DNA of 64,000 bases, taken from Actinernus sp. WN-2022. Its lineage: Eukaryota; Cnidaria; Anthozoa; Actiniaria; Actinernidae. Where the stretch lies: positions 78,892,861 through 78,956,860 of the forward strand of contig JAOWCC010000019.1 in NCBI GenBank assembly GCA_030867875.1, given 5' to 3'. Under the pieces are notes generated by a model that was given only the letters and a program-made list of their open reading frames with translations, was not told where the DNA came from and searched no databases. Both the position numbers and the translations under genes were made by a program. Positions 1-10,625 of the stretch are shown in pieces; positions within the stretch are counted from its first letter, which is position 1; the number at the start of each line of letters is the position of its first letter.

Positions 1-92
1 TAACTCTGAACTACTCAGTGCTCAAACAAGAAGCTGTCGAGATGAACTATTCCTTAACAATGATCCACTTCAAAAGAAATTAGAAGCTTTAG
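1..92 (+). CDS. TAF4: TAF4 internal exon, cut by window start
   Basis: Read from base 2, this encodes a stretch beginning NSELLSAQTRSCRDE and ending in LQKKLEAL. It resembles the TAF4 segment just before the conserved C-terminal domain. The exon ends at base 92, one base into a codon, with donor GTTTGT. The next exon at 3026 supplies the other two bases (GTA, Val). TAF4 is a TFIID subunit that pairs with TAF12 by a histone fold and acts in RNA polymerase II pre-initiation complexes. The 5' part of the gene lies outside the window. Confidence 0.8.
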
Positions 93-479
93 GTTTGTGC
101 TGGTTAACATCTCTTTTTCATTCCTGCACATTCAGTGTATGTGTTTGTGTGTAATCTCCAGCCAGCTGTTAAACAAACATTATCACCATTTTCAAAGTTC
201 CCCACCCAGTTTTTTGCACTTTCGGTTGGTGCTGGATGAGTTCTCATCCTTGTTTCATGCCAGAATTACAGATGATTTTTTGGGTCGGTAATAAATTATA
301 AGAGTAGCCATTCAGAACAGATTTAGTGCATTCCTGTCAATCATTAATTATCAAGTCTTTGTAGATTTGCACATGTATGCCACATTTGTCTAGCTGCCTT
401 GTCTGGCCAAGAAACCTGATACATCATGTTGGTGGTGTTTTTGGTGCGAAACACTTTGAATCCCTGCAAGGGAAACAAG

Positions 480-620
480 TCTATCACTCACGACTCATCC
501 TCAGATACCCATGGGCAGTTAGTGGGTGACAGGCAAAAAGGGATGAGGGGGGAGGGGAAAGAAGAGCCTCTAGGGACACTTACTGTAAAGGCCAGTTCTA
601 AGAAATCTTAACTGGATTAC
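480..620 (+). repeat. Dispersed repeat, copy A (inverted partner at 2465-2600)
   Basis: A purine-rich stretch here (GGGATGAGGGGGGAGGGGAA, then AGAGCCTC and ACTTACTGTAAA) reappears as its reverse complement near 2465-2600. The two copies enclose the TTAA element and other repeat DNA in the first TAF4 intron. No coding capacity was seen. Confidence 0.55.
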
Positions 621-672
621 ACACGAGTAACTGCTTGACATTCAAATGTCAACAAAGGTCAATGACACTTAA

Positions 673-1902
673 AGGGGCCATCTCACCCACAGTGCTTCGC
701 ATGCTTTGTTATTGTTTATATCAGAGACTTTGACCCCTTGTTCGCGGTGGGACCTCACGAATTGAGAGTATTCTTTATGTTGGTGACATGATAATTTTGA
801 TTTGAACATGGATGACCTTGATGAAACTAATAGTACCTAACAAGTTGAATGTGAAGTCAACAAAGTGTTATAGAGCAGTACTTGGCTGTACTATAATATT
901 TACTGCTCACCCGTCGCTGCTATAAACAGAGAAAACTCTCTCCGGGTAATATACATGTACTAATAATTATGAAAGCGAGAGGTTTCTCTCCTCGGTTTTA
1001 TTTTTACTTGAAGACAGAGAGAGATCAGGCAATCTCGTTGTTGGTACATGTAGTAGCAGAGAACCAGTTCAAAACAAATTACAGCTCGTTTCAATGGGAA
1101 ATTATTATCTCAGCAGCTCTGTTGTCAAATTTCGTGCGAGTACAACTATAAACTTTGATCAATCCAGTGAATCTGAAAATCTTGGCGAAATCACTGTGTG
1201 AAAGCCCTTCGAAACCAGAGAGAGAAAACAAAAAAAATATTTTAGGAAATTGCTCAATTCTTTTCGGGTCAACCAAGCAAAGTTTCGTTGCCTGTACTAT
1301 TTTGTGGACTATAATATTTACCGCTCACTCGTCGCTTCTGAAGGCCTGTCATCAGTACTATAAACAGTGCTAGAATACTAATAATGATGAAAAGCGAGGT
1401 TTCTCCCCTCGGTTTTATTTTTCACTGCAGAGAGAGAGATCTGCTAGCAGGCAATCTTGTTGCTGGTGCCAGAGAACCAGTTCAAGAGAGAACAGTGAAC
1501 GAATTACAGCTCGCTTGAATGGGAAATTATTATCATGCAGTCTCGGCGGCTTTGTTTATCAAATTTCATGGGAGTATAAACATCAAATGATCGACCTGGT
1601 GAATCCAAAAAGTCTCGGCAAAATCACTGTCTAAAAGCCCTTCGAAACCAGAGAGAGACCTGAAAATGATTTTAGGGAAACTGCTCAGTTCTTTTCGGGT
1701 CGACCAAGTGGAGTTTTGTTGCAAATTGTGGTCACGTAAGCCAGCCACGGTGTTCAAAAACCCAAATCGGCTCAAAGATAGTAGCTACTTGAACTAAGCG
1801 CTAATATATCTTTACACATAAAGATTAATGGTCAGAATAGCTTGTTGAAAATGGCCGCTATGCTATGTAAGCGTGCTAAGCACTGTGGGTGAGACTGCCC
1901 CT
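673..1902. mobile_element. Non-autonomous DNA transposon, TTAA duplications, 1.23 kb
   Basis: TTAA at 669-672 and 1903-1906 flank inverted ends starting AGGGGC, which share TCTCACCCACAGTGCTT. A TTAA target site with such ends suggests a piggyBac- or Kolobok-type non-autonomous element. Inside, about 890-1290 and 1305-1720 are diverged direct copies (both contain a CTCGGTTTTATTTTT block followed by a GAGAGAGATC block). There is no transposase ORF. Confidence 0.75.
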
Positions 1903-2464
1903 TTAATTAGTGCATTTAATCTCCATTATTATCTGAAAGATATTGAATAAAAGTTGACAAGAACAAAATAAAACGGAACTTTGTGGGTGAATAAAGTGAA
2001 CAAAGTAAAACAGCACTTTCATGGGTGAACAAAGTGAAAGCGTAGGTATTATATTTACTGTAGTTCAGAAACTTAAAAAGCAATGTGAAATCAGTGCAGA
2101 GATTCACACTACAAAGAAGGTCGACCTAGATTGCTGCCAAGTGTGTGGAGAGGTCTCCTTGCTAAGAAAACGAAACAAAATATCACATGCTTCTCTTCTT
2201 CCAACAACATCATCGGTTATTAGTCTTTGCTTAGGTTTAGCTCATTAAAATTGGGAAACACTTACAAACTTGTCACCAGTGCACTAAAACATATCATCCA
2301 CCATCTTGATTGACTGAAGGCCTGCAGAATATTTTTTGCACCACATGACAGGGGTGCCAAACAGATTGTTTTCTGTGGGAAAAGGGCAATAAATAACAAT
2401 GTTGCTGATTGGCCACAAAAACCACATTCCAATTTGTGGCCAATCACAGCAAGTCTGAAAATGC

Positions 2465-2600
2465 ACTCTGGAACCGGTATTTACAGTAAGTATCCCCAGG
2501 CGCTCTTCTTTCCCTTCCCCTTTTCCTTCTCCCCCTCCGTCCCTTTTTTCCCATCGCCCACTAACTGCCCTGGGTATCTGAGGATGCTCACAACTTTGTT
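2465..2600 (-). repeat. Dispersed repeat, copy B
   Basis: This is the reverse-complement partner of the purine-rich repeat at 480-620 (TTTACAGTAAGT, then pyrimidine-rich tracts and GCCCACTAACTGCCC). It is non-coding intronic DNA. Confidence 0.5.
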
Positions 2601-3025
2601 GCTCATGTAAATGCTCGCCTGTTGCCAGGATAGAAAAAATCGCTTTGCTCACCAGAAAACAAATTGTGGTCGACTTGTGTCAAGTCTGTGCTTCTGTCAA
2701 TCATTCGCAGTGTGAGGGGTGAGCCCCAAATATCTAGGACGAGGGCAACTGCCCCTCACCCACCTCCCTATGCCACTGAATACATGTCTGAAGTAAAATT
2801 GTATGAATGGGACAAAAATATAGCATTCCCATAGCCTTACTGTGATTGTGCTGTACTGTAACTCTGTAACTCGATTGGATCAGGAAGACAACAATGGGAA
2901 AGCCATTTCAATGTCACAACATGCCGTACAGTAATTGTAATGTAAGCCTGCCCATTCATATGAAATTCATTCTAGTACAAGTACTTAAACATTGTTTAAT
3001 CTGTATTCTTCCATTTTCATTTCAG

Positions 3026-3156
3026 TAAAGAAACATGGCCTTAGTAATATACCCCAGGATGTCTGCGGTTTAATATCACATGCTACTCAAGAAAGATTAC
3101 GAGATATTTTAGAAAAATTGTCAACAATTAGTTTGAATCGACCAGAAAATTATAGG
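3026..3156 (+). CDS. TAF4: TAF4 exon
   Basis: The exon lies between a pyrimidine-rich acceptor (TTTCATTTCAG) and donor GTATGTG. It encodes KKHGLSNIPQDV, then SHATQERLRDILEKLS, which matches the TAF4 pattern of a KKHG stretch followed by SHATQ-RL. It enters one base into a codon and ends in phase 0 (...ENYR). The helical segment is part of the conserved TAF4 C-terminal region. Confidence 0.88.
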
Positions 3157-3539
3157 GTATGTGCGTGTATTTTATGTGAGCTTCCAATGGTGACAATAGA
3201 ATGAATTGAACGAGTTGCAAAAGTGTCCAATTTATAAGAAATCATGAAAATTTTGGAGAGTTTTGGACTCTCAAGTTCAGTGAGTATTCAACACAAGTGC
3301 TTCAAAATTTCAGTATAATGAGATATTAACAAGTGTCAATAAATGGGTGAAATTTGAGTTCGGTTGGGTTGCTCTTCCAAACATAAAACAAAGGTTAGTT
3401 TTCTATACAATTGCTGTATAATTACGATGACTTATTTACAAAGGAACAGACAACATTTTGAAACATTCTTATATGAACAGTAGGAAAGTAGTTAATTTTA
3501 AACTTTATAAACACTGGTATAATCAACAAAAAGTCTATT

Positions 3540-3670
3540 AGGGTACACTGACCACTGTGGGGAGCGAGCAGCAGCTGACGTTTTGAGTACTAGCAAATGA
3601 CGAAGGGCTAGCACTCGAAACATCAGCTGCTACTTGCTCCCCACAGCGGTTAGCATACCTTAGTCAACTT
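3540..3670 (+). repeat. Foldback fragment with PLE-LTR / hammerhead-like motif
   Basis: The arms GGGGAGCGAGCAGCAGCTGA and TCAGCTGCTACTTGCTCCCC face each other around TGACGAAGGGCTAGCACTCG followed by AAA. The same module, on the other strand, starts the Penelope-like element at 48.2 kb. Penelope-like LTRs are known to carry hammerhead ribozymes with a CUGANGA...GAAA core. Here the first core base is A (ATGACGA), so this copy may be inactive. Confidence 0.6.
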
Positions 3671-3949
3671 TTTGTTGATTATACCAGTGTTTATCTTCCC
3701 CATTGATGTAGTTCAACACTAGTTTTTACAGGAATTAGTAACCCATCATATATTTAAACTTTATAAACATGTTAAAATATACATAATCTTGACACAGGAA
3801 AGTTGAGGTTGTTTGGGTAAATATTCACAAGATGCCAGAGCTCCAACCTTTAGATTTTTTCACACATTTCCTTGTAAATCGAACACTTTTGCACCACATC
3901 CAAAATGAACTGGTCTATTGTATTTTGAATAAGATTTTGACTATTACAA

Positions 3950-4145
3950 GGGGTCCATGCAAGAACAGACTAAGTGAATACAGGTCAAAATCTAAATTCT
4001 CCTTGTTATCCTTTGTTTTCTAAGGGAGAATTTAGAACTTGATCAGAAGTGAGTACTGATCACATTCCTATTTCTTTTTGTTTATTTTCTGAGGGAAAAT
4101 TTAGAACTTGATCACAAGTCACTTTATAATAAATTATGGACCCCT
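3950..4145. repeat. Foldback MITE family, copy 1
   Basis: AAGGGGTCCATGCAAGAACA at the left faces ATGGACCCCTTCAAG at the right. Between them are AATTCTCC and GAATTTAGAACTTGATCA repeats. Related foldbacks occur at about 7496-7620, 15383-15520 and 20030-20165. They are non-coding. Confidence 0.6.
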
Positions 4146-4175
4146 TCAAGTGTCTTTTCCCTTCCAATTTGGTTT

Positions 4176-4450
4176 ACGCCTCCCAATTAGCTTAGTGGTT
4201 AAATGCAGGCCTATTGTGCAGTAGGTTGCAGGTTCAAACCCTGGCTGGACCACCACTCAAGGTCTTAAAACTCAACTGGGATAAGGTGCAGCATTATTTT
4301 GCTCCGATATCTGCAAATGGTTAGACCTTCGTGTCTTCTTTGATCAGGATGTTAAATCGTAGGCCTCCACTGAGAATGCAAACGAATCTCTGGCAGTGAC
4401 CACCTCAGTGGATAGAGTTTGTTAAAACAGTGTCCCCAATTAGCAATACC
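4176..4450 (+). mobile_element. tRNA-derived SINE
   Basis: A polymerase III A box (TAGCTTAGTGG, 4188-4198) and B box (GGTTCAAACCC, 4231-4241) are spaced as in a tRNA gene and followed by an unrelated body. This is the layout of a tRNA-derived SINE. It lies in a TAF4 intron in sense orientation. No intact tRNA cloverleaf with anticodon could be assigned, so a functional tRNA gene is unlikely. Confidence 0.65.
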
Positions 4451-4584
4451 ATGCTAAATACATTTGACACTCAAATAAAGTGTATTATTGCACGTGATCA
4501 GCCTATATGAAGGTCATACAGCTCATACAATGTATAGTTTTCATTAACATTAACTGTGAATGGTATCTTCTCTCCTCTATGCAG

Positions 4585-4710
4585 GATGACCCTAGATATG
4601 AAGGAAGTCTTGAAACAAAGGCTCAGATTAGAGTGTTTGAACAAATCGATGAAGTAGAAAGGAAAAAACGAGAATTACGGGAAAGAGAAGTGTTGATGCG
4701 AGCAGCTAAG
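4585..4710 (+). CDS. TAF4: TAF4 exon
   Basis: This 42-codon exon is in phase 0 at both ends (CAG acceptor, GTACAG donor). It encodes DDPRYE, then FEQIDEVERKKRELRERE and ends LMRAAK. The charged helix and the LMRAAK ending are hallmarks of the TAF4 C-terminal domain. Confidence 0.9.
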
Positions 4711-4799
4711 GTACAGTGCATAGTTGCTATGAATCTTGTTAGGTTACTTTCTTAAGGGTTTGCACATACAAGTAACTATGCCTTCTTTCTGTTTACCAG

Positions 4800-4856
4800 A
4801 GTCGATCAAGACAAGAAGATCCTGAACAGGCAAGACTAAAAGAGAAAGCAAAGCAG
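4800..4856 (+). CDS. TAF4: TAF4 short exon
   Basis: This 19-codon exon is in phase 0 at both ends (TTTACCAG acceptor, GTAAGC donor). It encodes SRSRQEDPEQARLKEKAKQ, which continues the TAF4 C-terminal signature directly from LMRAAK. Confidence 0.9.
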
Positions 4857-5699
4857 GTAAGCAACATTATTTACTGTTGATTATTAACATCACTGGTTAG
4901 TGACAGAGTTTTGTGGAAGGGTGGTTGAGTGGCAAAGCTGCAAAAAAACTAGAGTGGTCTGGGGACATGCCCCCCTCCCCCTGAAATATTTTGAAATCTA
5001 GAGACTGAAATGCTATTTCCAGTGATCTCCAATAGCTATAAGGGGGGTTGCACCCCCCTGAAAAAAAAACACCTAAAAAAACAAAAAAATATGCTCCTGT
5101 TGGTATTGCACAAAGGTTCCCTAAAAATGCATCAAGGTCATAAAATTATACAAAAATCAGTGTTGGCAAACAATGTGTTAAAAACAATATTTATCTGTGT
5201 TAATGCTTTGTGCTCCCATGTTTACATCTGAACAATAAAAAAAACTTTCAAATCCTATTTTCATACTAAAAAATGCTGATTGTAACATTGTTTTATTGTT
5301 CAAAGGAGTGCAAAGCATTATTGATACTGATTAGCATTCTTTAACATTGGGCCCCGATTATAATCCTGGACTGAATTTTAGCTGACGGTTTGGTCACCTT
5401 CGTGAAAATGTCTTTCCAATTTAGGATTACAAGTAGAAATTTAAACCCCAGTGAACTCAGTAGCCTACAAGAAGCAAATCAAACTTCCAGTAATGATAAC
5501 TGTTAGAGCAGGTTTTGATTGAGTTGCATTTGCTTAGCTTTTCTATTGGCTGTGAAAAATGTTTTGCCATTTTCAGCCAATTAAGTTCACATTGTTTTTG
5601 TCTGTCAGCCCAACCTCCCTGGTCATTAGCGATGATTGTGGTTACTTTTCCTCGTGATTTGTTCAAGTAAAACCAATCATGATTTCCTACTTTTTTGTC

Positions 5700-5990
5700 T
5701 TCCAAAACGACACACAGTGTTGAAAATATCCAAATCAGTGAAATATATTACCAAAGGACCAAATTAACCTAATATGAATTTTGCAGAGAGTTTATTGTTG
5801 AAATCATGAAGTGCGTTCCATTACTGAAGTGTGTTCCAAGTAGTTCACAATTTTCGTCCAGCAGTTTGCTGTCATGACATCATTTTTCAATGTGTTGCTC
5901 TTGTAAATGCATATTTCGATTCAAATCTTCGTTCTTTCCTTTCCTTTTTGGAAAAAATAGTATAAACATGTACTTTACTTATAAGTTTGT
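5700..5990 (+). repeat. Diverged intronic repeat, copy 1
   Basis: This segment and 7180-7430 share blocks such as ATCCAAAT(C/T)AGTGAAAT, CCAAAGGACCAA, CAGCAGTTTGCTGT and GACATCATTTT in the same order. They are two old copies of one interspersed repeat, on either side of a TAF4 exon. They are non-coding. Confidence 0.5.
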
Positions 5991-6855
5991 GTGAAACGTA
6001 GCCCTGCCTGTTTTTGTACTGAGAAAATGATGTCACGTCCACTGGAAATTAGCTCTGCCATAGCTCTGTCACAGGAACGGGTTCGAGTAATGGCGGACAT
6101 AAAAACTCAAGATTCGGACCCCCAAAATTAAGACTTCCCATCGTCATATCAAGAAACAGAGTGGATAGGAAAAAATATAGGAACCTTACTTTACAAATGT
6201 ACAAAAATATCCATATCTCAAAATTTGATTGTAGTGGAACTTGAAGTTGGTGAATAACTGAAGCCATGGCTTAGTTAAGACCTCATATAAATAGCACATT
6301 TTTGTGAACTTCACAGCTTAGATAAGCCACAGCTAACTTGCTCTCGTATAAATGGCCCTAATGATGTACTGGTACTCTGGAGACACCTCTGGCAGTGACA
6401 CTTTGACTTTTACATTGCTGTTCCGTTGTTAAGCATTTTATAAATTCAAAGTTGAGCAGAGTGGCAGAACACCACAGAACTGCACTTTGGGAAGAACACC
6501 AGGGTTCCCACAGTCAGGGAATTGTCAGGGAATTGTCAGGAAATTTAGGATTTGGTCAGGTAAATTCCAAATTTCAATGAAAAGTCAAGAAATTTTTACT
6601 TATTTATTTTGGCTGTTTTGAGCAGTTCTGTTCAATGTTGTTCTCCCAAAATAGTGATTGAATATTTGGAAAAAATAGAAGCATGCTTCTTGGTCAGTGA
6701 AAAGTCGGGGATTTTTTCCCCTGCAAATGACAGTGTGTAACATAAATTATATTCTAGCTAATGTTCCTTACATTGTTATTAGTAGTGACCAGTGGAATAG
6801 CAGTGAGCAATTGAATATTATACAAACACTGTCATCCTTTATGTTTACTACACAG

Positions 6856-6981
6856 CTTCAACAAGAGGAGGAAGACATAATACGAAAACGGGAGGCAAAC
6901 AACACAGCTTTAGCTGCTATTGGGCCTCGAAAGAAAAGAAAGCTAGAGGAAGCGTTGGAAGGAGCTGCTTCTTCTAATCAG
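6856..6981 (+). CDS. TAF4: TAF4 exon with nuclear-localisation-like stretch
   Basis: This 42-codon exon (CACAG acceptor, GTAGGA donor) encodes a Gln/Glu-rich start, then TALAAIGPRKKRKLEEAL and ends in AASSNQ. The AAIGPRKKRK block is diagnostic of TAF4, and its basic core looks like a nuclear localisation signal. The 1.9 kb and 2.1 kb introns on either side hold two diverged copies of one repeat (about 5700-5990 and 7180-7430). Confidence 0.9.
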
Positions 6982-7179
6982 GTAGGAAAATGTAGCTATT
7001 ATAAATTATTATAGAGAACCAAAGATACATAATTAATATGTAATTAGCATGTATTTAAATGGTTTGGGTATCATCAGACTATTAATTTGGAGCATTACCA
7101 TTGAAGCAGCTGATTTACTGTATACTTACAGCCATAGTAGTAGTGTAGAGCATAATTTATTTAAAGTGGCACTTGTTTG

Positions 7180-7430
7180 TTTTCCAAAAGGACAAAAAGT
7201 GGTGAAAGTATCCAAATTAGTGAAATGGGTTGCCAAAGGACCAAGTAATAAATATGGCCACTATAAGAGCATTTTTGTTTAGAGTTTACCATCAAAATCA
7301 ATGTTCACAAGCATGCGATTTTCAACCAGCAGTTTGCTGTTGTGACATCATTTTCTCAACACAGTGCTATTGTAAAGGCATATTTCTATTCAACATTTTG
7401 CTACACTATAAGTTTGCACAAAGGTTTATG
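7180..7430 (+). repeat. Diverged intronic repeat, copy 2
   Basis: This is the partner of 5700-5990, with the same order of shared blocks. Short open frames here differ between the copies and show no protein features. Confidence 0.5.
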
Positions 7431-7495
7431 TGAAAAGTAGCTGGCCTGCGTGTTGTTGTTTTGAGTAAAATAATGATGTCACTTTAACTGAAAAT

Positions 7496-7620
7496 TGAAG
7501 GGATGTGTGCAAAAATGGCATAAGTGTGTCCTGATCACATTCTAAATTCTCCTTCAATTTTTTTTGTTTTCTATGGGAGAATTAGAATGTGATCAAGAGT
7601 CACTCCACAGCCCTTCAATG
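7496..7620. repeat. Foldback MITE family, copy 2
   Basis: This is an abbreviated copy with the family's CCTGATCACATTCTAAATTC half and GAATTAGAATGTGATCA half facing each other, next to GAAGGG and CCCTTC ends. Confidence 0.5.
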
Positions 7621-8503
7621 TGTGGTTCCAAAAAATATCCATACCCCCACGACAGAAGGAATGTTAGTTAGGACCCCCCACCCCTCGGAAATTCCAGAGA
7701 TATAAAATTTACTCCCACTCTCCTCTGGAAATGTTCAGTATGACAAAAAATATAGCAAGGCATTAATTTGCGGTTTATAATGTTTGTATCTCGGAAGCTT
7801 CATCATTTATCGTTGACATTGAGGTATTGTAACAAAAAAACGATTATACAACATTTATACAAAAATATATCTTTATTTTCTAATTCTATGTTGGGATGGA
7901 TGCAAACTAGATAATTTTACCAGTGAATTACCGGGTTTGGGTGGTCACTGGATGAACAGCGCCATGCATCGTTAAGATTAACATGTAGAGAAGAAAGTCA
8001 AATCCATGCATGTTTAGCACAAAAATAACATGAAATAAAACAGAAATTCAAAACAATTAAAACTTACGTGCATTTCTGAAACTGTTTGAACATATTTTGT
8101 TCTTCCAAAGTTAAAGATTTTGATGGAAATAAGTAATTCTTCTAAATTAGTCACCAGCTTTTCTTGGTTAAAGATTTGACGTCATGATAAGTGAATTATT
8201 TAAATGCATAATTGTCTCTCTTCAATTGCATTCTTCTTTTAACAACAGTATTTAATGTTTTGCCATTTCTGTAAAAATATACCACAAGAAAGGTTAGGTT
8301 TTGGTCTCCCTGTGTTATAATTTCACGTAGACTGGTAACAGATAAGGGCAGCCATGTTTTCTTCGCACAATGAGTCATTTGAATTATAACTTCTCCAGCT
8401 TCTCTTTCACTTTATCATTGCTTACAAAGAAAAGATGTTTAAGACGTAAAGTAATCTATAAGACAATACTTTTTAATACCTTCTTTGTTTTTTTAAGAAT
8501 CTA

Positions 8504-8650
8504 CACAGAAAAAAAAAAGGGAATTTGCCAAAACCCATCTGACATTAATGGGAAGAGTTAAACTATTCCTGGGAAAGTTGAACTCTTCCCATTTATGTTG
8601 ATGGGTTTTGGCAAATTACCATTCATGTTTTTTATTTATTTTTCCCTGTG
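8504..8650. repeat. Long hairpin MITE
   Basis: CACAG plus an A run and AATTTGCCAAAACCCATC at the left is mirrored by GATGGGTTTTGGCAAATT plus a T-rich run and CTGTG at the right, around a loop with AATGGGAAGAGTT and AACTCTTCCCATT arms. It is a nearly complete foldback of about 147 bp with no coding capacity. Confidence 0.65.
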
Positions 8651-9058
8651 CTACAAAGTTGGTAAGTAGCAATTTTTAAGCAACTTACGAAATCTCCTGC
8701 TCAAACAAACAAACCCCCCCCCCCACACACACACACACACCTCCAGAATTTCCAATTCCCTCTGTGGTGTGGGTTTGAACATTTTCTGGAATCACACAAT
8801 TTACTCTGCCACAGGAATGGGTTCGCATAATGTTAGAATGGCAGACATAAAATCTCAAGATTCTGAGACCCCAAAAACAGTGTACTTAAAATTACATCCA
8901 AAATTTTATTGTAGTGGCACTTTATAAAAGAAATACAGAAAAGCAAATTTGTAAATAATTTCTCACCAAAAGTTGAGTTACATGAAGTATTCAGAAAAGA
9001 TTCCCCTTTTGAATGTTGTGTTTAATTATTACTGAAATCTTAAATCATCAATAATAGG

Positions 9059-9126
9059 GAACAACGTCATCATCACAAGGTACAAAATTCAACGCTTCAG
9101 AGAGTCACTTTGGTTCTAGGCCGCAG
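9059..9126 (+). CDS. TAF4: Candidate TAF4 linker exon
   Basis: Between an AG at 9057-9058 and a GTAATG donor at 9127 lies a stretch which, read from 9061, is Ser/Gly rich (TTSSSQGTKF...FGSRPQ). It joins in phase with the last exon, and a variable Ser/Gly linker is usual at this point in TAF4. The stretch is 68 bases, so one base does not fit phase 0 from the previous exon. Either another small exon or a different splice site is used, there is a base error, or this is not an exon. Confidence 0.45.
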
Positions 9127-9920
9127 GTAATGATTTAGAGTTCATGATAGGGAATACTGCAATGCCATGATAATGCTCTCAAAAATTGTGCAAGATGCTG
9201 GACAAAAATCTAGTATATGGCTTTGTTGTGGAGCTATCTAAATGTTCTATCTGTTCTATTTGTAGTACTGGCACCATAATTATGATATCTACATGTAACA
9301 CATATATATCATTATTTTTTGTTGTGTATCTGACCTCTTAAAGATGCACCGATGATGTCACAACACGAAGAGAGCAAAGAAGTGCACCACAAGATTCAGT
9401 CAAGTTGCATAATGATGTTCTCTTCGCATTTGTGTATCAATAAGAGAGCAACATACCACTGACAGCAAATTGAAATTTATTTACAATAATTAGGGAACTT
9501 TCCTAACAAAATAGAGCAAGTGTGACCTTGTGACATCATCTGTGCATCTGTACTCTAATGATTATGGCTATTGACCAATCAGAGCACGTTTCGATCACCC
9601 TGTTTACTGTATAAAATGTATATTGTGGTACATGTGGCAGTGTTGATTGTTATGAAAGGAGTTCAGTTCTCAAATCTATAACCAGTCTAAGAACAATTTG
9701 AAATTATAGTATATATATAATACTCCCATTATACTTTCATTTAAAAATAATAATTCACACCTTTTGCTTTCATGTAAGTTACCTAGTAGATGGAGTTAGG
9801 GACCATCTACATATTGTTAGTTCCCCACTTTGGTCCTCCTCTGACCCTCCCCCTGTAACATGCAAATGTTTGCTCCAATCTGGTTCCCTGAACTGCTTTG
9901 GTCTTAATGCCCCACTAATA

Positions 9921-10282
9921 GGGACCTTAAGCAACTAGGACGATGACAGCTGTGACAACGGAACGTAGAAAATTGTTTTCTCCCGAAAGTGGGTGTTTAC
10001 TATTTCCTATATTTGCCTTTAGGTGCCTTCGATAACCAGATTTTTTTTTATGTGATCAGTATAGATTTCTGTTCAGGCTGAACGATAAGCGGTGATTTAC
10101 TTTGTTATTGTCGCGTTCTCCTTTGAATGTTGAGTTTGTTGTTTTCACATTCTATTTTTTAAGAGACGGGTTAAAATGTGGTGACTGCATGCATTTTCAC
10201 GTGCATTTATTGTATTTTGTAATTAAGGCTGTTGTTTTATGCCATTGTCTTATACGTCGTCATCGTAGTTGCTTAAGGTCCC
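9921..10282. mobile_element. MITE with TA duplication
   Basis: The inverted ends GGGACCTTAAGCAACTA and TAGTTGCTTAAGGTCCC are flanked by TA on both sides. TA duplications are typical of Tc1/mariner-type elements. It is 362 bp, has no transposase, and lies in the last TAF4 intron. Confidence 0.65.
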
Positions 10283-10526
10283 TAATGTCCACACCTGGAT
10301 GCCTCCCCCTAAATGCCCATTGGACGTTAAGTGGGGCACTAAAAACATGCCAATGGTCTTTTAGTTGATAAGATAGTTAATGTAGGACGGCGATTCTTTT
10401 CTTCAGACTATATATTTTTAACAATATATAACATTTTAGTTGGGTTTTCTAAAGTTGAATGCAGAATTTAGACATTTCAAAGTATGTGTACATGTAATTT
10501 CAGTTTTTTTTTTTTTTTTTTTACAG

Positions 10527-10625
10527 AGAACACGTCGGGTTACACTGAAAGACCTTGTGTTTGTCTTGGAACAAGAAAAGGAATCAACCAAGTCACCATT
10601 TCTGTACAAGGCACTTCTAAAATAG
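10527..10625 (+). CDS. TAF4: TAF4 terminal exon
   Basis: After a run of about 18 T and ACAG, the exon encodes RTRRVTLKDLVFVLEQE and ends YKALLK, then TAG. This is the closing helix of TAF4: RV-L-DL-F-LE followed by a YKA-LK end. The stop at 10623-10625 fixes the end of the protein. A possible poly(A) signal is the AATAAA at 12038, which would give a 1.4 kb 3' UTR; that is inference. Confidence 0.88.
   Translation, partial: RTRRVTLKDLVFVLEQEKESTKSPFLYKALLK

Noticed and set aside
4176..4260. Possible functional tRNA gene at the SINE head
   Set aside because: The A and B boxes are present but the stems do not close well and a non-tRNA body follows directly, so it was called a SINE.
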